This document shows positions 1-5,028 of a stretch of DNA of 15,222 nt, in pieces; positions within the stretch are counted from its first letter, which is position 1; each line of letters begins with the position of its first letter. The DNA comes from JADGGV01 sp035715725 (lineage in GTDB: Bacteria; Gemmatimonadota; Gemmatimonadetes; Longimicrobiales; RSA9). The DNA lies in NCBI GenBank assembly GCA_035715725.1, contig DASTKT010000146.1, positions 1 to 15,222 of the forward strand. Reading direction: 5' to 3'. The notes below the pieces were generated by a model. That model was not told the DNA's origin. It saw only the letters and a program-made list of their open reading frames with translations, and did not search any database. Made by a program: the position numbers and the translations under genes.

Positions 1-14
1 GCGCCCGCCGCCGG

Positions 15-1061
15 ATGCGCCTGAGGATCGAGGCCGCCAACGGCGCCGTCGGCGTCGAGGGCGGCCGGATCGTGCCGGCGGAGGGGCGCTTCGACGTCGC
101 CCTCCGGATCCCGGACGGCGTGCTCCGCCCGGGGCTGATCAACGCCCACGACCACCTGCACCGCAACCACTATCCCCCTCTGGGCCGCCCGCCGTACGGC
201 AACGCCTACGAGTGGGGCCGCGACATCCACGCGCGCGACGCGGCGGAGATCCGGCGCGCACGGGCGCTCCCCCGCCGGGAAGCGCTGCTGCGGGGCGCGT
301 GGAAGAACCTCTTCGCCGGCGTGACCACCGTCGTGCACCATGACGCCTGGGAGCCGGACTTCGAACGGGACTTCCCGATCCGCGTCGCGCGGGTGCGGAC
401 CGCGCACTCGCTCGGCTTCGAGCCGGACCTCGCCGGGGCGACGGCCCCGGTTGCCGACGACCCGGAGCGCCCCCTCGCCCTCCACCTCGCCGAGGGCGTC
501 GACGGCGCGTCCGCCGACGAGGTGCGCGAGGCGGACCGGCTCGGGCTGCTCGACCGCCGGCTCCTGGCCGTGCACGTCGTCGGCGCCGACGACGACGGCG
601 TGCGCCGCCTGCGCGCGGCCGGCGCCGCCATCGTCTGGTGCCCGACGTCGAACCTCTTCCTCTTCGGCCGCACCGCTCCGCCGGCGCTCCTCGCGCCCGG
701 CGTCGACGTGCTCCTCGGCAGCGATTCCCGCCTCACCGGCGAGGGCGACCTGCTGGACGAGCTGCGGGCGGCGCGGCGGCTCGGGGTGGTGGACGATGCC
801 CGGTTGCTGGCGGCCGTCGGCGCAACCGCCGCGCGGCGGCTGCGGCTGCCGGAGCCCTCGCTCGAGGTCGGGTCGCCCGCGGACGTCGCGGTGTTCCGGC
901 GGCCGGTGCTCGAGGCGAGCGCGGCGGACGTGGCGCTCGTGGTCGTGGACGGGGTGGTCTCGGTGGCTGACCCCGGGCTCGGAGAGGCGCTGGATGCGCT
1001 CGGGCTCGAGCGGGAGGCGCTGGTCGTGGCCGGAGTGGCGCGGCGGGTCCGCCGGGGCTGA
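15..1061 (+). CDS. Amidohydrolase family metal-dependent hydrolase/deaminase
   Basis: A 348-residue TIM-barrel amidohydrolase. Visible metal and catalytic positions are the HDH motif (H45, H47) after the first strand (residues 42-50, INAHDHLHR), HLAEG with H157 and E160, H187 in LLAVHVVG, and D237 in LLGSDSRLTGEGD. The H-x-x-E pattern is the one used by the deaminase branch (S-adenosylhomocysteine, guanine and cytosine deaminases, chlorohydrolases), so hydrolytic deamination of a nucleobase-like or other cyclic substrate is likely; the substrate cannot be read from sequence. WCPTSNLFLFG (208-218) is also typical of this branch. No signal peptide is seen, so it should be cytosolic. The length is a little short for the family (usually 400 or more), mainly in the N-terminal beta-sandwich part. 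The start is the first ATG, with no Shine-Dalgarno in the 14 visible upstream bases and no upstream stop visible, so the true start could lie outside the window. A repeat block, not a partner gene, follows. Confidence 0.85.
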   Translation: MRLRIEAANGAVGVEGGRIVPAEGRFDVALRIPDGVLRPGLINAHDHLHRNHYPPLGRPPYGNAYEWGRDIHARDAAEIRRARALPRREALLRGAWKNLFAGVTTVVHHDAWEPDFERDFPIRVARVRTAHSLGFEPDLAGATAPVADDPERPLALHLAEGVDGASADEVREADRLGLLDRRLLAVHVVGADDDGVRRLRAAGAAIVWCPTSNLFLFGRTAPPALLAPGVDVLLGSDSRLTGEGDLLDELRAARRLGVVDDARLLAAVGATAARRLRLPEPSLEVGSPADVAVFRRPVLEASAADVALVVVDGVVSVADPGLGEALDALGLEREALVVAGVARRVRRG

Positions 1062-1420
1062 CGGCGCGGGCGTTCGCTGTTCTTCACAGGGAGATGGGGA
1101 GCCACGGGAGGAACGGCAGCGGCCGGCGGGCCGGCGCGTGCAACGGGTCAGGGCGGGGCCGGCAAACGGAAGGGCTCACGCGGAGACGCGGAGACGCGGA
1201 GGAGTACCGGGCAGTCGAGCGTTGCCGGGGGATGTAAGAAGCGCCCGGGGGCACGCAGCCCACCGGGCGCCTTTCACTGCAGAGCTGTTCCGATCTCGAT
1301 CTGAGCGCGAGCGCGATCTCGATCTCGGGTCCTCGGTGTTCGAGTCCGAGCCCAGCGCCGCTCGTGCGGAGCCCGAGCCCGTCCTCACCTCCGCGGGCGA
1401 CCGCACGTCCAACAACAGCG

Positions 1421-1453
1421 TTTTCACCACGGAGTACACGGAGTACACAGAGG
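1421..1453 (+). repeat. Inner arm, left: CACGGAGTA tandem repeat
   Basis: TTTTCACCACGGAGTACACG followed by a second CGGAGTACA unit and ACAGAGG, i.e. a 9-bp period (CACGGAGTA). It is inverted with respect to 1545-1577, matching at 28 of 33 bases. CACAGAG-type units beginning TTCACCAC are, from memory, widespread intergenic repeats in several bacterial phyla. Confidence 0.8.
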
Positions 1454-1544
1454 GGACAGCGGCGTCCCGCCGGCCACCGGCGTACGCCGGATCTGACATC
1501 AAAAGACGATGCGTCACCCCGGTGAGCTTCCGCCGCCCGGCACT

Positions 1545-1577
1545 CCTCTGTGCGCTCTGTGTCCTCTGTGGTGAAAA
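1545..1577 (-). repeat. Inner arm, right: CACAGAG tandem repeat
   Basis: Read on the minus strand it begins TTTTCACCACAGAGGACACA and ends CACAGAGG. It pairs with 1421-1453 across a 91-base spacer. The minus-strand continuation, GAGGAGTGCCGGGC, closely matches the continuation of the outer left arm near 1198-1212 (GAGGAGTACCGGGC), linking the two repeat families. Confidence 0.8.
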
Positions 1578-1885
1578 TTCCGTTCCCGAACCCAGCGGCG
1601 CCCGCGAACGCGAACGAACGCCGCTCCCGGCCCCCGAAACCCGAGATCGGGCTCGAGATCGCGCTCGAGCCGGCCGTGGCCGGGTGCGGGTGCCGGCTCG
1701 CTCCACCGGGCCGCCGCGGACTCGACACCCACGGACTTCACCCCTTCGCGGCTCCGCGTGAGCCCTTCCGTTCGCCGGCCCCGCCGAAGCCTGTCCGGTG
1801 CCCGGTGCCCCGTGGCTCTCCGTACCGCGCTCCGTGCCTCCGCGCGATTCCGCTCCGGCCCCGCCGACCTGCCGCACGAAGAGCG

Positions 1886-2110
1886 CTACGGCAGCGCCAC
1901 GTATTGCCCGCGGAAGGCCCGCGCCGAGGCCGTATCCAGCCGGTAGTCGACGTTCGTCGAGCGGCACACGGCGTCGCCGGTGATGGTGACGGCGGCCAGG
2001 ACCCGCTGGCCGTTCAGGCTCAGGAAGTTCGGGCCGCCGGAGTCGCCGAAGCAGGTCCCGCCGCTGCCGGTCGACGGATTCTGCGAGAGGCGGATGTAGC
2101 CCGGGTTCAG
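1886..2110 (-). pseudogene. Truncated trypsin-like (S1) serine protease, C-terminal remnant
   Basis: On the minus strand a 74-codon open stretch ends at a TAG (plus-strand 1886-1888) and is preceded immediately by an in-frame TAG (2111-2113). It contains GGTCFGDSGGPNFLS, the signature around the catalytic serine of chymotrypsin/trypsin-fold peptidases. It continues through QRVLAAVTITGDAVC, the region lining the substrate pocket and holding the partner cysteine, to a plausible natural C-terminus (ARAFRGQYVALP). The His and Asp catalytic residues, about 130 residues or more upstream in a full protease, are absent. The 140 bp on its 5' side read in three frames shows no protease sequence, so this is a remnant rather than a frameshifted gene. 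It has no start codon of its own. It lies between the nested repeat block and the methyltransferase-nucleotidyltransferase gene, suggesting repeat-driven rearrangement removed the rest. Confidence 0.8.
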
Positions 2111-2250
2111 CTACGGGAGAGCATGGCGCACCTGTGGAACGCTGGGTGAGATGGGAGGAGCCCGGAGTTGCGTGGGGGACGGCGCCACACTGCCTCCCGT
2201 CGGCGCATCCGCGCAAGCTCCGCGTCGCCTCCCGTGCGCTCCGGAGCCGC

Positions 2251-4578
2251 TCAGCGCCGCCGCAGCAGCCACCACGCCCGCCGGCCGTAGATCCCCGCCA
2301 GCCGCGGGATCGACAGCCCCGCGGACGCGGGCCAGACCGCGTGCGCGCCGCGCCGGAGCCGCTCGCCGGGCGTGCCGGCCCACATGAAGCGCTCCTCCAG
2401 CGAGAGGCCGTCCAGGCGCTGCGCGGTGGCGGGCGTCAGCCGGGCGACGACGCGGCGCATGGCCGGCGTAGCGTCCGCGCCCAGTCGCTCGCGCGCGGCG
2501 GGCGGCACGGTGCCGGGCGCGAGGCGCTCGGCCAGCTCCAGCGCCGGGTAGGCGAAGCGGAGCCCGCCCGCCTCCGCCAGCACCGCGAGCAGCGCCTCCC
2601 AGGAGAGCGCGCCCGCGGCCGCATCCCGCCGGAGCACGAGCACCAGCTCCACCAGCCGCACCAGGCTGAGCTGGTGCAGCCCCTCCCCCGCGTGCACCGC
2701 GAGCAGCGCCGCCAGCGCGGGCTGCGCGAGCACCCGGGCGCCGGCCGCCGGACCCGCCGGCCCGGGCGCGAGCCCCGCGGCCGCCACCACCCGGTCGAAG
2801 CGCACCGCGCGTACGCCGAAGAAGTTGCGGTCGAGCGACGCGTGCAGGTCCACGCCGTACGGGTCGTCCGCGTGCGAGAGCCAGAGAGTGCGCAGTCGGG
2901 TCGGCGCGTCCGGCGGCCGCCACTCGCGGCGGTACGGCCGGCGCTGCGCCGGGCCGGGCCGGTACCCCGCGTCGCGCAGCGCCCGCTCCGCCGCGGCGAG
3001 ACGCGCCGGGCGCACCGCCACGTCCACGTCCGCCAGCGGCCGCGCGGCCGGCTCCGGGAAGTACGTCCACGCGGTGTGCCCGCCCTTCAGCACGATCGGG
3101 TCGGCGCCCACCGCCGCCAGCACGCCGACCACGCGCCCGAGCGCCGCGCCGACCCGCTCCGCCCGCACGCGCGCGTGCCGCAGGTGCAGCCGCAGCAGCG
3201 CCGCCGCCGGCGGGTCCGCCGCCAGCCGCCCGGCCTCCAGCCAGTGCCCCAGCAGCGGGCCCATCCCGGACGTGTACGCCGCCACGCCCAGCGCCGGAAG
3301 CGCCGCCTCGGCCCGCGGCGGGAGCAGCGCCGGCCCGGCCTCGCCCGCCAGGACATGCGACGTCGCCCGCTCCACGTCCGCGAGCGCCGCCCGCCACGCC
3401 GCCGGCGAGACCTCCGGCCACAGCCACGCCGCCCGCCCGCTCCGCCGGGCCTCGCGGAACCGCGCCTCGATCTCCCCCGGCGTCAGGTCCAGCGCGTCCA
3501 GCGGCAACTCGGGTGACCCGGTCCAGCGGCCGGACGGCGCCGGGCTTTCCGCCGCCGGGATGCCGAGTGGGGGAGCGGGGGAGGCGGTGAGTGGGAGATC
3601 GTCGCCGTTTCCCCCACTCTCCCGCTCCTCCACCCCCCCACTCGATGCCGTACGAACGGGCTCCAGCCCGAGAAGAAACCGCCCCGCCTGCCGCGCGAAC
3701 CGCCGCCGGAGCACGGCCACCGCTTCCGCCGGCGCCAGCACCAGCAGCTCTTCCATGTCCCGGTTCCACGGGAACAGCGTCCTGCGGTCCGCGCGCTCCA
3801 CGTACCCGCGCCGGTACGCCTCCTCCGCCCCGAGCCCCGCGATCCCCGCCGCCGACGCCGCGTCGCCCCGCACGAAGAAGGCGTTGTTGTACTCCAGCCC
3901 CTCCAGCCGGTACCCCGCCGCCGTCAGGACATCGTGCGCCGCCGACAGCGAGCAGCCGTAGCAGTGCCCTTCGTCCCACCGGAACTCCGCCGAATCCACC
4001 GCGAAGCGGATCGGCGGCGGGACCTTCTCGTTCACCTCCATGTCCACCACCAGCGGGCGGAAGCGCGCCAGCACCGCCGCCGCCACCGGGAGGTCGAACG
4101 AGTCGAGGTCCAGGTTCAGGACCGTGAAGTCCGCCGGGACGCCGCTCTCCGCCAGCAGCGAAGCCACGTTGCCCGGCGTCACCCACCGCCGCGCCAGCGC
4201 CACCCGCGGAAACCGGCGGTACACGTGCGAGAGGAGCGCGAAGCGCGCCGCGTCGCATTCCACGGCGAGCCCGCTCCACCCCAGGTCCCGGAACAGGGGC
4301 AGCGTGCACGACTGCGTGACGCCGTCCCCCGCCGCCAGGTCCACCGCATACCCGCCCCGCGCCACGCCCAGCCGCGCCAGCAGCTCCCGCAGGTGCCGGC
4401 CCTCCGACGCGAACGACGGATCCGCCGCCTGCGCCGCCACCGCATGCCGCGCCAGCCGCCCCGCCGTCACGCGCTCCCCCCGCAACCTGGCCAGCCGACG
4501 GCCCGGCGCGCTGAGCCGCACCCGTCGCCAGAGACCGTAGACCGGCGGAACGCGCTCGAGCATCGACTCGATGGGCAT
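2251..4578 (-). CDS. Methyltransferase-nucleotidyltransferase fusion protein
   Basis: A 775-residue protein with two unrelated domains. Residues about 40-310 are a class I SAM-dependent methyltransferase of FkbM-like type: motif I VDLAAGDG (79-86), acidic end of strand 2 AVECD (105-109), LNLDLDSFD (154-162), and the C-terminal block CYGCSLSAAHDVLTAAGYRL...NNAFFVRGD (206-239). Residues about 355-775 resemble the uncharacterised nucleotidyltransferase family NTP_transf_5: IVLKGGHTAW (495-504), then RPLADVDVAV (513-522) with the DxD metal pair, and DLHASLDRNFFG (577-588). In other genomes this second family often accompanies peptide or polysaccharide biosynthesis genes; no such partner is in view. 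The join (312-339) is exactly a palindromic repeat copy. No ATG occurs between codons 275 and 439, so the second domain depends on the fusion unless a GTG or TTG is used. The start is the ATG at 4576-4578; no good Shine-Dalgarno is visible, and ATG 4561-4563 (15 bases shorter) or 4750-4752 (58 codons longer) are alternatives. It is divergent from copZ. Confidence 0.75.
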   Translation of the reverse strand: MPIESMLERVPPVYGLWRRVRLSAPGRRLARLRGERVTAGRLARHAVAAQAADPSFASEGRHLRELLARLGVARGGYAVDLAAGDGVTQSCTLPLFRDLGWSGLAVECDAARFALLSHVYRRFPRVALARRWVTPGNVASLLAESGVPADFTVLNLDLDSFDLPVAAAVLARFRPLVVDMEVNEKVPPPIRFAVDSAEFRWDEGHCYGCSLSAAHDVLTAAGYRLEGLEYNNAFFVRGDAASAAGIAGLGAEEAYRRGYVERADRRTLFPWNRDMEELLVLAPAEAVAVLRRRFARQAGRFLLGLEPVRTASSGGVEERESGGNGDDLPLTASPAPPLGIPAAESPAPSGRWTGSPELPLDALDLTPGEIEARFREARRSGRAAWLWPEVSPAAWRAALADVERATSHVLAGEAGPALLPPRAEAALPALGVAAYTSGMGPLLGHWLEAGRLAADPPAAALLRLHLRHARVRAERVGAALGRVVGVLAAVGADPIVLKGGHTAWTYFPEPAARPLADVDVAVRPARLAAAERALRDAGYRPGPAQRRPYRREWRPPDAPTRLRTLWLSHADDPYGVDLHASLDRNFFGVRAVRFDRVVAAAGLAPGPAGPAAGARVLAQPALAALLAVHAGEGLHQLSLVRLVELVLVLRRDAAAGALSWEALLAVLAEAGGLRFAYPALELAERLAPGTVPPAARERLGADATPAMRRVVARLTPATAQRLDGLSLEERFMWAGTPGERLRRGAHAVWPASAGLSIPRLAGIYGRRAWWLLRRR
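3562..3643 (+). repeat. In-gene palindromic element, copy A
   Basis: G-rich left arm (GCCGAGTGGGGGAGCGGGGG...) and C-rich right arm (CCCCCACTCTCCCGCTCCTC...) make an imperfect hairpin of about 35 bp per arm. The first 36 bases match copy C at 31 positions when read on the plus strand, so the element lies antisense to its host gene. In the host it encodes residues 312-339 (SSGGVEERESGG...), between the two domains. It shares GAGTGGGAGATCG (3589-3601) with copy B. Confidence 0.85.
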
Positions 4579-4746
4579 GGGGTACGTGATGGGCCGGCAA
4601 CGCGCGGGGCCCGCAACCTCGCAGCGCGGACCCCGCTCGCGGTTCCGGCGCGAGCGCGAGAGCGCCCCGCTCGTCCCGCAGGGCAACGCCCGATCCGTGC
4701 CGAACGTGATGCCCTCGCCTCGCCGGCGCAACTCGCCCCTCGCTTC

Positions 4747-4774
4747 TTGCATAGGGGGAGGGGGTATATTAGAT
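4747..4774 (+). promoter_or_regulatory. Candidate copZ promoter with CsoR-like G-tract operator
   Basis: Upstream of copZ lies TTGCAT (4747-4752) and TTAGAT (4769-4774), 16 bp apart, a possible -35/-10 pair, although TATATT (4765-4770) is an equally AT-rich candidate. Between them sits ATA-GGGGG-A-GGGGG-TAT (4751-4767): a G-tract flanked by short inverted A/T arms. That layout, though not the exact sequence, is how operators of the CsoR/RcnR repressor family look, and such repressors commonly control copZ-copA. The assignment is inference; no regulator gene is in the window. Confidence 0.35.
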
Positions 4775-4810
4775 TGGGCGATCGGTGGAAGGGATGAGAC
4801 GGACGCAACC

Positions 4811-4817
4811 GGAGAGA
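4811..4817 (+). promoter_or_regulatory. Ribosome binding site deciding the copZ start
   Basis: GGAGAGA ends 6 bases before the ATG at 4824. The in-frame upstream ATGs at 4785 and 4794 have weaker spacing and would add residues before the conserved first strand TLKVTGMSCGHC, so 4824 is preferred. Confidence 0.6.
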
Positions 4818-4823
4818 TGGGCG

Positions 4824-5027
4824 ATGACGACGACGCTGAAGGTGACGGGGATGAGCTGTGGGCACTGCGTGGGCGCGGTGCGGCGCGCGTTGGAGTCGGT
4901 GCCGGGGGTGAAGGTGGAGACGGTGGAGATCGGTGCCGCGACGGTGACGTACGACCCGGCGGCCACGGCGCGCGAGGCGCTGGTGGATGCGATCGAGGAC
5001 GCCGGGTACGAGGTGAAGGACGACTGA
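4824..5027 (+). CDS. copZ: Copper chaperone CopZ (heavy-metal-associated domain)
   Basis: A 67-residue single HMA domain with the ferredoxin-like fold pattern beta-alpha-beta-beta-alpha-beta. The metal site is GMSCGHC (residues 9-15; ligands C12 and C15). It carries a His between the cysteines, as in many Atx1-like and CopZ proteins. VTYDPAATAREALVDAIEDAGYEV (residues 41-64) is the canonical second half of the domain. It should bind Cu(I) in the cytosol and hand it to the N-terminal HMA domain or the membrane platform of the adjacent ATPase. The length is normal for free-standing chaperones. The stop is followed after one base by the copA ATG, so the two genes are almost certainly co-transcribed and translationally coupled. 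Mercury or another soft metal is possible in principle, but the partner ATPase is of the Cu(I) class. Confidence 0.93.
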   Translation: MTTTLKVTGMSCGHCVGAVRRALESVPGVKVETVEIGAATVTYDPAATAREALVDAIEDAGYEVKDD

Positions 5028-5028
5028 G

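Larger units (their letters stand above)
1152..1785. repeat. Nested inverted-repeat block, 634 bp, outer arms 34 bp
   Basis: The block is bounded by inverted arms at 1152-1185 and 1752-1785 that match at 33 of 34 bases (only the base after GGCCGGC differs). Both arms contain GGCTCACGCGGAG, and the left one runs on as a tandem of the 8-mer ACGCGGAG to about 1202. A second inverted pair lies inside at 1308-1329 and 1640-1667 (CGAGCGCGATCTCGA...CTCGGG, with 6 extra bases on the right), and a third at 1421-1453 and 1545-1577. There is also a perfect 14-bp palindrome, CCGGCGTACGCCGG, at 1477-1490. All long reading frames here are low-complexity Arg/Ala/Ser shadows, so I call no gene. The nested symmetry suggests successive insertion of repeats within repeats, or a non-autonomous element mobilised in trans; no transposase is encoded. 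Confidence 0.8.

Noticed and set aside
1179..1202. Possible CRISPR-like short repeats
   Set aside because: Units are 8-9 bp, directly adjacent and without spacers; this is a tandem within an inverted-repeat arm, and no cas genes are present.
2130..2190. Possible decayed copy of the palindromic element (TGGGTGAGATGGGAGGAG)
   Set aside because: Only one weak G-rich arm, without the C-rich partner or GCCGAG border; chance in this base composition is likely.
1062..2250. tRNA or other stable RNA genes in the repeat region
   Set aside because: No cloverleaf-like set of stems or conserved TTCRANY loop found; the inverted repeats are too long and too far apart.
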